Below, one piece after another: positions 46,941 through 56,948 of a stretch of 64,000 nucleotides of DNA. Below the pieces are notes generated by a model. It was not told where the DNA came from and did no database searches. It saw only the letters and a list, made by a program, of their open reading frames with translations. The first letter of the stretch is position 1, and the number at the start of each line of letters is the position of its first letter. Made by a program: the position numbers and the translations under genes. This DNA comes from Terrirhizobium terrae (GTDB lineage Bacteria; Pseudomonadota; Alphaproteobacteria; Rhizobiales; Rhizobiaceae), in contig NZ_CP104992.1 in assembly GCF_030323265.1 (NCBI RefSeq), positions 1 through 64,000 on the forward strand, in the 5' to 3' direction.

Positions 46941-49492
46941 TCAGCCCTTCAAGTCCACCAGTCTCTTCGTGCGCATTTGCGCCTGGATGCCCGGAAGCTG
47001 CCATTCCGCAAGCTGTCCCATTTCGTTCAGGGCAGTCCAGCAGGCGATCGTAGTCCCTCCCCTTACGTCATCGATACGGGCGCAAAGACGTCCGATGCAA
47101 TTCTGAAGTTGCGAAACCGTAGCAAGCCACATGTCGGCAGAAGGGTTCGACTGGTTCGAACACGGCGCTTCGGGTCCGACGACAAGCAAACCATCGAACG
47201 TGAACCCGTCAAAGTTTTCACGGAGCCACTCGATATGATTGTGGCATTGTCCGATGTCGGCCTTGCTGTACTCGCTCCCCGCTTCCTTCTTCGTCTTGAG
47301 TTCGAAACCAATCAACGTCTTGGTCTTCTCGTCAGACCAAACGACATCGGGTCCGGCGTTGACGTCGTTGTCCGGTCTCGATGCGTTGAACCCTAGTCGC
47401 TCGCCAACCCTTCGCAGCGACTCTTCATGTTGGTTCGACGACAGATCCTGCCTCGCCAACTGATCGATCTCGGCTCTGAGCTTGGCGACGAGGTCGGCGA
47501 GGGCTTGCGGCCCCTGATTGCAGACAGAGAGAAGCTTATGATGGAAATCGTTCTGAGCTTGTGCCTTAAATGCGCCGGACTCAAAGACGGCGCGGAACGG
47601 AAGGTTGAGGCGCTGCGTCAGCCTTGACCTGGCTCTTGTGTAGTGGACGTTGGCATTGTCGTCGTCCCCCTCGATCTCGTAGGTCATGCCGAGCCAGACA
47701 GAATACCAGCCGGCAAGCTTGGGATCCACGACCGCCACGGTGTTAAGCACCTCGATAATGGCCTTGCGTGCGCCAGCGACGTCTCCGTTCCAGAGGGCGG
47801 ACATGAAGTCGCTTTCAGCCTTTGCCCCGACTGCAAGTGCCGTTTCTCTTTCCCGCACCTTTTCGGCGACCTCCTTGGACAGAGTGAGCCCGTCGATGGT
47901 GTCTCGGTAGTAGTCAAGCCAGTCAGGCTTGCGGTCGATCACGTCGTTCACGAGCTGGACAACCTGTTCCTGGGTCGCCTTCGGAATGTCTTTTGGAGGT
48001 TCTGGCCGAGCATCACCTGCTTCCGGAGCAGATCGGGCAAAAGCGCGATGTTTCGGTCGTTCTTCAGCCAGACGTTGATATCGCGACCGTAGACGAGAAA
48101 CGCGCCGTAGTCGCTTCTCCCTCGATTGATGCGGCCAAAGAGCTGAGTAATGCGGCTCGCCAGCTTCATCGAAAACAGGTTGTTCATCTGCAGCACGTCG
48201 AACAGGAATCGCTCCATCGAACTCGATCCCGCCGGGGCTCCGTCGATCAGCATGATCCTGCAGGTATCCTGCGGCAAATCGATGCCGTCGACGCGCGAGA
48301 CGAGACTGAACATTCCGGTTTTCGCGTTGCGAAAGGCGTTCAAGCTCTCCGAAAACTCCTGGGTGGTGGGAGGCGTGACCATGGGCTCCCACTTCTTCGC
48401 CCGCGAGTAGGAAGGCGTCGATACCAGGACTTTCCGCTTGGCCGAAAGTTCGCCGGCAACGAGTTTCTCGTTATCTGATTTCTCGAAGTCATTCGCGAGA
48501 AGGATGAGTCGTTCGCCGTTGCCCGCATCGTTGTTCGGCTCGATCCGGTTGGCCTTTGAGGCTCCGAACCCTCTCACGAAATCGGTGTCGTAGTCGAGCG
48601 TGGCCGACAGGTACACCCGCCTAACTCCCTTCTGCAGGAAGTCGTAGTTTCCAGTGGGAATGAACGGAGGGGTGATCTCGATCTGGTCGGAAGAGACGAA
48701 CACGGAGCAGAACTGGAGATGTTCGAAGAGCTGGATCACGCCGAACATCAGGTCCGGCTTCTTCCGGTATTCGTGTCTCTTGAACGCATCGCGTATCGCC
48801 TGCGCATTCCGATATGCACTCGCCGGAGGTGCCATCGTGACCGACCGCAATCCAATGTCGTCGAGAACGAAATTCAGGTGGGCGATCTTCCCGACGTTAT
48901 CGAATTCCGGCCTAAGAATCCCGACGAGTTCGTTGAACAAATCCTGATGTGAGCGCCTCTGGACGGTGATCGTGAAGGCGTCGCGGATCATCCTTTCTGC
49001 CACGTGGGCATCATCGAACAGTATCGCAGCCGGCGCCTTCTCTCCTCGGAAGGGACTCAACGATGAAAACAGTGCTGCATAGGTCGTTATGCAGAACGCC
49101 TTCCCGGTTTCGAATAGGTCATTGTCGAAGCTTCCCGCGGTGCGGGTCGATTGTTTGATCCCGATCCGCTCGCATTCCCGGACGGTCTGTCGAACGAGGT
49201 CGATGGTGCCGCAGACGTACACCACCGGGCCGATCTCTTCGTTGACAAGGCTCTGAGCGACCAGAACGCCGACAATCGATTTGCCAGCACCTGTGTTAAG
49301 GATGACGAGGTTGTCCTCGACCTTCCTACTGGCGTGCCATGACGACAGCGCCTCGGCTTGCCCCTTCCACAGATCGTTTGGTGCGTCGCCGAGATTTGGG
49401 GTCTTCTTGAAGATTTCGATTGGATCAGTCGGCGCGGCGACGCTCTTTGGCCGTGACAATCCCGAATAGTTGATCATGTCATTGTCCCTCAC
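46941..49492 (-). CDS. Superfamily 2 helicase fused to PD-(D/E)XK nuclease, frameshifted
   Basis: Joined frames give 850 residues. The N-terminal helicase has Walker A NTGAGKS (66-72), a DEAD-like DDAH in AILFDDAHVAE, motif III-like YLSATLDYD and motif VI-like ITQLFGRINRGRSDYG. A helical linker leads to a nuclease core at about 714-750: GPDVVWSDE (Asp716), FELKTKKE (Glu731, Lys733) and a Gln749. The break is at TTTT 47991-47994 (one base missing; LQKDIPKATQEQ restored). It follows the caspase operon by about 90 bases. A DNA-degrading or translocating defence enzyme is likely. Confidence 0.82.
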
Positions 49493-49581
49493 ACCCTAAG
49501 GTAAGCACATTACATGATCTGTCAGAGCGCAGAAGTGGGGATCGAGGCGCCAATTGGAGGACACAATTCTCGTGATTTGTG

Positions 49582-50284
49582 CTAATCGCCGCCTATATCG
49601 TCGCGCAATAGGAACCAAGCCTGCCGGTCTGGCCGCAGCAGCGATGCCAGGACGCTAGCAATTCTGACGGCGGGGATGTCAAGTGACGGACTGTCGTCCA
49701 GTTTTTCCTCGACGGCGCTCCATTGCTCCATCACGTCCGCGACGCTGAATATAGAATGGCCTATATTGAAGGAGAAGTTCATCCCGTCCTCGACGAGACC
49801 TTCGCCGAAGTTCCTGTAGTCATCAGGTATGAAGAAGTTAACGTTAGTTCGGTCGAATGACCTCATCGCGCCGTCGGCGAGATTCGCCAGCCCCATTTTC
49901 CCGAATACGAGAAGGGTGGCCGCAAGAAGGCTTGTGGGGTTGCAAAGAAGGTCTGCGCAGTCGCCGTATTTTCCTTCTGCTGCTGCTATCACGAACCTGA
50001 AGGCCTCAGAGCCGCTCAGCCCCGGATACGCCAGCCTTCCCCCGCTCGTGGAGGACTTGCAGATAAAGACCGGAAACCGCCTCCAATTCGTGTATGCAGC
50101 CGATCCATGGCGCTGCCGATGCGAACGAAATATAGAACGGCGCGATTTCATCGGACACAGGGACTAGCGAGCCTGAATAGTGCCCCACGACCAGGCGCAC
50201 CAATTCGGCCGCGTCCTCGTTGTGAAAGGATTGGTTGCCGCTAGCCTCATCGAGATGGAAAGCTGCACCTACCCATCCGAGCAC
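49582..50284 (-). CDS. Unknown protein of the caspase operon, frameshifted
   Basis: Joined frames give 233 residues; removing one base from the C run 50039-50043 joins VLHERG to RLAYPGLSGSEAF. No known domain is recognised. It opens MLGWVGAAFHLDEASGN and has moderately hydrophobic helices (LLAATLLVFGKMGLANLAD). It starts 5 bases after the caspase stop and is thus part of the same operon. It could be a regulator, a cleavage target or an adaptor for the caspase. Confidence 0.55.
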
Positions 50285-50289
50285 GCTCG

Positions 50290-51483
50290 CTACCCGAAGG
50301 GGAGAAAGTAGAAATCAGCCAGACCGGAATTCGGCCCAAGGAGCGCGTACTTGCTCTCATTCAGCTTCACCAATAGGTGGGCTATTCCCTCGTTTATCGA
50401 ACGGACGACCTTCGCCGCGAGAGATTGAATAGCAATGTTCACCGGTCCGTCAGGCCCGGCAAGCGGAAGGAGCGCGATCGCGCACGCGGCATGGACGCGG
50501 GCGGCTTCAAAGGCGTCTTCTACCGCAGCTCCTCTAGCGCCGAAAGCGCTGGATAGGCCCTCGATAAACCCGACTGCCATCGCCGGCTCGCTCTCGAGAC
50601 GCTTGCAGACCGGAAGGATGACATCAAGGAAGCTATCGGCGTTGAACTCCCGCGACAAGGAGAGATATTGCTCCCAAATAGCCTCCGAGGCCGCACGGAT
50701 GTGCTCGTTCCCGGCGCCATCTCCGGTCAGTCCGGGAAATGCCTCGGCAATGTAGGCGTTCCCGCCTGCAAAGCATGGATTCTTTGACAATTGGGAGATG
50801 CCGAAGAGGTTGATGCCCCAAGACACGGGAGTTTGGAGCTTGCCTTGCAACATCCTGGATACAACTTGCCCAACCTCAACAAGGTCGAGCGAAGGCCGGG
50901 TCGTCTGAACGACAGTGTCCCCACGAAGGCATGACATGAGCGCGGTCGTACAATGCCCTGCTCCGCCGGTCTCCAGCGCGTATTCGTCGGATCCCGACGC
51001 GGCAAGGATGGAGACAGCGAGAGAACCGACCTTCCCGATAACATTCGGATTAAGTAGAACGCCGATGTCGTGAACCACGCCACCGGATTCACATGCGTCG
51101 ATGATGACGTTGGTATGACCGACCTTCGCTTCCGTGATCCAGGCGAAAAGCTGAGTCATCGCGAGCGCGTTGAACGACATCCTGTCTACGTCCGTGTCTC
51201 TCAAGCATAAGAAGTAGCTGCCGTCTTTGACGCCTCCGTGACCGGCGAAGAAGATCGTCAGTTCCTCGATGACGTCGGCCGAGTACAACACGTCCTCGAG
51301 TTCCGTCTTCAACTCGGCGATCGTTGGCGAAAGGAGAATTCTCGAGCTCGGTTCGTCATAGGCACCCCAACCACTCGACACGAGGTGGTCGTAGACAGCT
51401 CGAGCGTCGTTCTCGGCTCCTGCCAAGGTAGAAAGGGGTGGCTTATCGTAAATGTCGCAGCCAATCGCGATCAATGCCCGCAT
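50290..51483 (-). CDS. Caspase-family (C14) peptidase
   Basis: The 397-residue protein has an N-terminal caspase-like domain: MRALIAIGCDIY, the catalytic His82 in FFAGHGGVKDG and Cys131 in IIDACESGG, in the usual order and spacing. The C-terminal 200 residues are helical with no recognised repeat. Bacterial caspase-like proteases serve as abortive effectors or as activators in several defence systems (for example type III CRISPR-associated and gasdermin systems). It is flanked within one operon by two unknown proteins, one ending a base before it and one starting 5 bases after. Confidence 0.88.
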   Translation of the reverse strand: MRALIAIGCDIYDKPPLSTLAGAENDARAVYDHLVSSGWGAYDEPSSRILLSPTIAELKTELEDVLYSADVIEELTIFFAGHGGVKDGSYFLCLRDTDVDRMSFNALAMTQLFAWITEAKVGHTNVIIDACESGGVVHDIGVLLNPNVIGKVGSLAVSILAASGSDEYALETGGAGHCTTALMSCLRGDTVVQTTRPSLDLVEVGQVVSRMLQGKLQTPVSWGINLFGISQLSKNPCFAGGNAYIAEAFPGLTGDGAGNEHIRAASEAIWEQYLSLSREFNADSFLDVILPVCKRLESEPAMAVGFIEGLSSAFGARGAAVEDAFEAARVHAACAIALLPLAGPDGPVNIAIQSLAAKVVRSINEGIAHLLVKLNESKYALLGPNSGLADFYFLPFG

Positions 51484-51484
51484 G

Positions 51485-52099
51485 TCAACTTTCCCAAGGA
51501 GAAGGATACCTGGCTAGGCGTTCCTGTTCGAATTGCTTGGCTTGTGCAGACTTCTCTGCCTTCAACTGTTCCACGCGTGCAATAAATTCGGGCCCCTGAG
51601 CCTCGAGCGATGCGAGTGTCTTTTCGAACGCCTCCCTCCCCATGTGGATCTGAGGCATGCTTACCTCGCCATTATCGTCGACACCGAATTCTATCATCTC
51701 AAGCGCGGCGAGGAAGGATTCGGCGGGCGTCTGGTCAGGAGCACGAGTGATGATATTTCCCGATTTTTCCGTCGAATTGCCGATCGCCGCGAACAGCGTT
51801 CTCTTGAACTCGGTCATCAGTCCGGCGACCATCTTACGACGAGCCAAAACAAGCTTACGAATGTCGTGCGTCATCGCGTCATCAAAATGAGCGAACAGCT
51901 CGTACGAGTGCTCGGCCAGTTCGCCGTCCTCGTCTCCATGATCGGAAGGTTTCGTCCGCCAGTTCCTGCCGTGCGAAAACCGCTGGACGTTCCGCGGCGA
52001 GATCAGTTCGGCCCGCTCCAGTGCGATGTCCGCGGCGAGCTGCTTGTTGAAAGCCTCGTTGAACTCTTTTGCTCGACTCCGGTAGCTGAAAGGCGTCAC
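51485..52099 (-). CDS. Unknown protein upstream of caspase
   Basis: The 204-residue protein is largely helical and charged. It starts TPFSYRSRAKEFNEAFNKQL and ends in a coiled-coil-like stretch (QLKAEKSAQAKQFEQERL). It stops one base before the caspase ATG, which implies translational coupling. I do not recognise the family; a sensor or scaffold for the caspase is a guess from context. Confidence 0.6.
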   Translation of the reverse strand: MTPFSYRSRAKEFNEAFNKQLAADIALERAELISPRNVQRFSHGRNWRTKPSDHGDEDGELAEHSYELFAHFDDAMTHDIRKLVLARRKMVAGLMTEFKRTLFAAIGNSTEKSGNIITRAPDQTPAESFLAALEMIEFGVDDNGEVSMPQIHMGREAFEKTLASLEAQGPEFIARVEQLKAEKSAQAKQFEQERLARYPSPWES

Positions 52100-52193
52100 G
52101 TTGTATCCCCAATCCCACGGAAACGCCGGAGGCCTTTAGTCCAGCGTGGCGATTCAATTCACGAGTTTCATATCCGTCCACGTCATCGGACTT

Positions 52194-52568
52194 TCAAGTG
52201 CGATCCAGGAGGCGGAGTGCCCACCGCGATGGCCTTAGACACTGCTTGGCCTCGCCTGTGGGTTCCAATATCCTAACCTGCCGATGTCCCATCTTGGTGC
52301 CGGCCAGGCGGGCAACGACGATCGCGAGCGGCTACAGTAGCACGCTGACGACACGAGAGAGGCGCGAGGCAGTGGGCTCTAGTCGCGAAGGCAGAGGAGT
52401 AGGTAGGGCAAGTAGGAAAATCATCGCCGTTGCGAGGAGGGCCAGGCCCCAGACGTCCGGTATCTTCTCCCTTATCAGGTTTGCAAGCGGCCGCAATCTC
52501 GACAGGATACGGATCGATAACTGATCCAACCCGAGGACGGTCAGACCCAGGGAATAGTCCGCCGTCAT
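52194..52568 (-). pseudogene. Possible small membrane protein interrupted by an amber codon
   Basis: The frame from ATG 52568 reads MTADYSLGLTVLGLDQLSI and a hydrophobic helix (VWGLALLATAMIFLLAL), then a TAG at 52332-52334. Reading through that single codon (CAG would give Gln) continues to 52194 with PLAIVVARLAGTKMGH. It precedes the caspase operon on the same strand. It may be a truncated first gene of that operon or a chance frame. Confidence 0.35.
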
Positions 52569-52783
52569 ACATATCCCTGCGCGAGAGGGAGCCGCCCGGC
52601 TTAAAGGATTGTGGGTGGGCCAAGCGCCACGAGAAATGTTATACAATACTTTGAAATTATGACCTGTTCTTTCCCGGACCGCTTAACTCGCGGGCGACGC
52701 CCCCGACAGGCTGGACATTCATTCAGCCGTTGATTGCATCAAAGACCTCGCATAAATCTCTGTCACATCTCATGAGGTTTGCG

Positions 52784-55506
52784 ATGACCGAATCTGCTGA
52801 AGTGCCGATGGAATTGTTCACGCTGCTCGGACACAGCGGTGTCGGGGACGAAATTAAAGCTGCCATCCGGATGTCGGAGGGTGCCCGGTTCCACAGATGC
52901 GCTTTCCAAGTCAATCCCTTCGAGTACGGGCTGCGGCATTCCGCTGTCGACCAGACTTTCGCGACCGAAGCAGAATATAATGATGCAATGGTCCGCGCAT
53001 GCATTGCTGCGGGCGTGACGGTAGTCGGACTTACGGACCATTTTCGAATATCTACGACAGCTACGTTGCTCGCAGCCATGGAAGCTGCCGGGATCAAGGT
53101 CTTTCCCGGTTTCGAAGCCAATTCGAGCGAGGGCATCCATCTCCTGTGCCTATTCGAACTGGGAACGCCTCTTTCCACGATTGAGCGCTACATCGGCGCG
53201 TGCGAGATCGTCGATCATACCGTTCCGTCGCCTCTCGCCAGAAAGACATGCGAGCAGATAATGCAGATGGTGGCGGAGGCCAACGGCGTATGCATTGCAG
53301 CTCACGTATGCAGCGCGAGCGGGCTGCTGACCACGCTAAAGGGCGGCCCTAGGGCGCAAGCTTGGAAGTCCCAGCATTTGCTTGCCGCGGCAATCGCCGG
53401 CCCGAGGGAGGAAGCGCCCCAGAGCTGCCTCGACATCCTCAGAAACAACGATACGACCGCCAAGCGTGATCGCCCAATTTGTATCGTGAACGCGAACGAC
53501 GTGACGTCTCCTTCCGGGTTCGCCGAGAAGAGCTCTACAACGCTCGTGAAGATGACTTCCGTTTCTATCGAAGGGTTAAGGCAGGGCTTCCTAGACTGGG
53601 AATCCCGTATCAGATTGAACTCGGAGCCAGCAGACGACGAACATCAGGAGATCGTCGCCGTAGGCTGGGCCGGTGGCCTTCTTGATGGACAGGGGCTGCG
53701 GCTTAATAGCGGATTGAACGTCCTGGTGGGTGGACGCGGAGCTGGAAAGTCTACGCTCATCGAGAGCCTCAGATATGTCCTGGGGGTCGAAGTCAAAGGA
53801 GACGAGGTCAAACGCAGCCATGCCTCGATCTTGAAGCAGGTCCTCGGGCCCAACTCGGTCGTCTCTGTCCTGATACGGCTTCCAAAGCCTTCCCCCAGTA
53901 CTACCTGATCACCAGGATACTCGGGCAGTCGCCGGTCGTTTACGATCAGAACGGCAATCGATTGTCGGACGTATCTCCGGCGGCTCTGATCGGAAACACG
54001 GAGATCTTCGGCCAGCACGAAATCTCCGAACTCACGCGGCACCCCGACAAGCTCGCGGAAATCCTCCGGAGGTTCACTTCGGGCGATACCCACTTCGGCG
54101 GAGACCGTCGAATTCTTTGCGACAAGCTTGGGAAATCGCGAAAGGAGATAAACTCACGAAAGTCCGACCTCGACAAGATCGAGGAACAATTAAGCGCCTT
54201 GCCGGGCTTGAGAGCGAACCTTGCCCGTTTCGCGACCGCCGGGCTCGAGGAGCGTTTGAGCGAGAAGTCTGGCTTCGACAGGGAGGTGCGGATCTTTAGT
54301 TCCGCGTTCGGGGCGGCAGAAGACCTCGTGAGCGCGGCCGCCGCACTTGCGCCGCCAGAAGATGGTTCGAGAGTCCTGCCTCCGGACGATGTTGACCTCC
54401 CAAGCCGGAGCTTGCTCGAAAAACTTGATCAGATTGCCGCTCGCCTGGACGAGGCGAAGATAAAGGCAGCAGCGGATCTGGAGGCGGCAGCGGCGGCAGC
54501 CAAGACGGAGATCACCGCGGTCCAGGCGGAATGGACGCCCCTGCAGGAAGCGGCGGAGAGGCGGTTCGGCAATTTGGTGCGAGAACTTGAAAGCGAAGGA
54601 CACGAGCCCCGAAAGTTTGTCTCCTTTCAGGACCAGGTGGAAGCTCTGAAGCCCAAGGAAGTCGAGAAGCAAAACCTCGTCGCGGAACTCCAGGCGTTGA
54701 GAACCACGAGAGCCGATCTTCTCGTCGATTGGGAACGCATAAAGGCGCAGGACTTTCGAGCGCTGGAAAGAGCGGCGCACAAGGTTTCGAAGCGGCTGGA
54801 GAACCGCGTTCGTGTACGCGTGCGTCAGAACTCGAATTTGGCACCCCTTGAGACAATCTTGAGACAACGAGTCGGTGGAAACCTGACTGCCGCCCTGGAG
54901 AAGCTTAAGGATCGAGATGCGCTGGGTCTCACCGACTTGGCAAACACGATACGTGCCGGGTCACAGGCCCTCCAAACTGCCTACGGGTTCACGAGCGCCG
55001 GCGCGGACCGCATTGCACAACACGGAGACGTGCTCGCTCTGGAGATCGAAGAATGCGAATTGCCACCGGAAGCGGTCGTTGAACTGAACGTCGGCCCGGA
55101 AGGTTCTCAGACATGGAAGCAGCTCGACGATCTTTCGACCGGCCAGAAGGCAACTGCCGTGCTCCTTCTTCTCCTTCTGGAATCGGAAGCTCCGCTCATC
55201 GTCGACCAGCCGGAAGACGATCTGGACAATCGTTTCATCGCCGACAGCATCGTTCCCGCGATGCGCGTCGAAAAGCGGCGCCGCCAGTTCATCTTTTCGA
55301 GCCACAATGCGAACATCCCAGTCCTTGGCGACGCCGAACAGATCATCGGCCTACAGCCGATCGTGGACGGTGGCATCGAACGGACCATCATCTCGGAGGA
55401 TCTCTCCGGATCGATCGATGCTCCGAAAGTCAAAGATCTCGTCAAGAAGCTCCTCGAAGGAGGTCAGCGAGCCTTTACCACTCGTCGGGAGAAGTACGGA
55501 TTTTAG
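52784..55506 (+). CDS. TrlF-family protein: PHP domain fused to SMC-like ATPase, frameshifted
   Basis: Joined frames give 907 residues from ATG 52784 (GAGG upstream). The N-terminal PHP-type metallo-esterase part shows VGLTDHFRIS, FPGFEAN and CIAAHVCSASG. The ATPase has Walker A GGRGAGKST (about 315-323), a coiled-coil middle rich in Glu/Lys/Ala, a signature LSTGQKAT and Walker B LIVDQPEDDLDN near the C-terminus, then FSSHNANIPV. The break is near 53877 (one G missing). The PHP-plus-ABC/SMC layout matches the TrlF family, often found in defence islands. Function is inferred only. Confidence 0.8.
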
Positions 55507-55743
55507 TCGCGTCGCGCGTCTGAAACTTGCTCTCGGCGTCTAGTCGTTCGACAAATACGCGTCAGCCGAGGCTCCCTTTCTTCTCTAAAGGCTTATTTCC
55601 ATCCGTAATTTCCTTCGGCAGCGATCAAAGTTCTACTTGCTGCGTCCACTTCGACCATCGAAGTGCCGACCAAGGCACCTTCGATCGAACGCTCGGGTCT
55701 CGCGACGGCTGTCGAGCGAATGGAAATGGCGGTCATGTTCTCT

Positions 55744-56271
55744 TCAGTTGGCAAGGCCGAAAGATTGCGCATTCATCAGAGTCGTGACCTCGTGCACGTT
55801 ACGAAGCATACGCTTCTGCCACTCGTATCGTTTTCCGTACGGAACCCCTGGCACTAGATGGCTGTCCGGCCGCTCGCCGCCCCAATCAATTTCTGTTTTT
55901 CCGGTCTTGGTAGATGCGACTTGCATGATACGTTCGGCGGGCAGCCAGCCGAAGTAGATGAAGAAATCTTCGAAGCGATCGACGTCCCCCGTATCGAGCA
56001 GAATCCTCGTGCGCAGCGACAGATTTTCTCGTGCCCAATCGCTCCATTTCCAAAGCAGCTTGTTTTCGGGGACGTCGACCGTCAGCCTGAACTCAGACTT
56101 GTCGACCATGCTGCCTTCCAGTCCATGCCCTTCAGGGGTCTGGGACGTTGTCAGCCAGACGCCGATCTTCCCTTTGAAGGCGTCAACGTCGGTGACCACA
56201 TCACCCACGGTCAGGCCGAATTTAGAAATTCCGTGAAGATGGGCGGCAGAAGTGAAGTGGTAAAGGATCAT
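55744..56271 (-). CDS. Unknown protein with ADP-ribosyltransferase-like N-terminus
   Basis: The chosen start, ATG 56271, has AGGAG 8 bases upstream and gives 175 residues. It begins MILYHFTSAAHLHGISKFGL, a pattern seen in some ART-fold proteins and toxins (YHFTS..L..I...GL), followed by VWLTTSQTPEGHG. The catalytic Glu expected for ART enzymes cannot be assigned. It is divergent from the 106-residue frame at 56490. It might be a stand-alone toxin or effector; confidence in the family is low. Confidence 0.5.
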   Translation of the reverse strand: MILYHFTSAAHLHGISKFGLTVGDVVTDVDAFKGKIGVWLTTSQTPEGHGLEGSMVDKSEFRLTVDVPENKLLWKWSDWARENLSLRTRILLDTGDVDRFEDFFIYFGWLPAERIMQVASTKTGKTEIDWGGERPDSHLVPGVPYGKRYEWQKRMLRNVHEVTTLMNAQSFGLAN

Positions 56272-56489
56272 AGTCTTATCTCCTGGATCGTTGCTGGAGA
56301 TAGCGTGGCGCCGCACGAAACGGGCGTCAATCGACTGACAAAAGATCTCGCCGATATTGCTGCAAGTGAATGCTCCTCGCTAGGATTGGCCGCCGCGACT
56401 TTCAAATTTCCACCTTCGATTTTCACAGCAGCGAGTTGACGCCTTTCCAAGGTTCCCCGACCATTAAAACCAACGGACGAGGAAACCAC

Positions 56490-56810
56490 GTGGACGCAGC
56501 AATACGATTTCACCCCGGCACGCTCGCCGCGCTTCATGAAGTTAGCGAGCGAAGGGGCAACCTGATCGAGGAGCTTGGGCAAGCGCGCTCGCTCTCAAGG
56601 ATTCGGCTAGGCTCACTGATCGACATCCTTACGATAGGCTCGTTCGATGATTGCTGCTGTGGCCCCGTAAACGCGAAGGCGCAGGGACGTATCATTGGCT
56701 GGCCTTCGTACAGGCTGCGCGACAATGTGAAGAAGGAACTGCGCAGGCGGCTCACTTCGGATGCCCTTTATGAGGGAGCAATCGAGGATGCATTCGACAG
56801 AGGATTCTGA
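56490..56810 (+). CDS. Small protein of unknown function
   Basis: This 106-residue frame from GTG 56490 has GAGGA 7 bases upstream. It reads DAAIRFHPGTLAALHEVSER, then SLSRIRLGSLIDILTIGSFDDCC, and ends GAIEDAFDRGF. No domain is recognised. The frame remains open further upstream to 56370, but without a start signal. It lies divergent from the ART-like gene. Confidence 0.4.
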   Translation: MDAAIRFHPGTLAALHEVSERRGNLIEELGQARSLSRIRLGSLIDILTIGSFDDCCCGPVNAKAQGRIIGWPSYRLRDNVKKELRRRLTSDALYEGAIEDAFDRGF

Positions 56811-56948
56811 CCTAGTGAACGGGAAGATGACGCTCGACGAAGCGTGGAGCCATGAATGATGGTATCGACGCGATGGCCACCGGGTACGATAGGATTTGTT
56901 GGGGACAGCGCCCCGTTTCCTGAATACGGGGCGCAACCGCTCCTGCTC

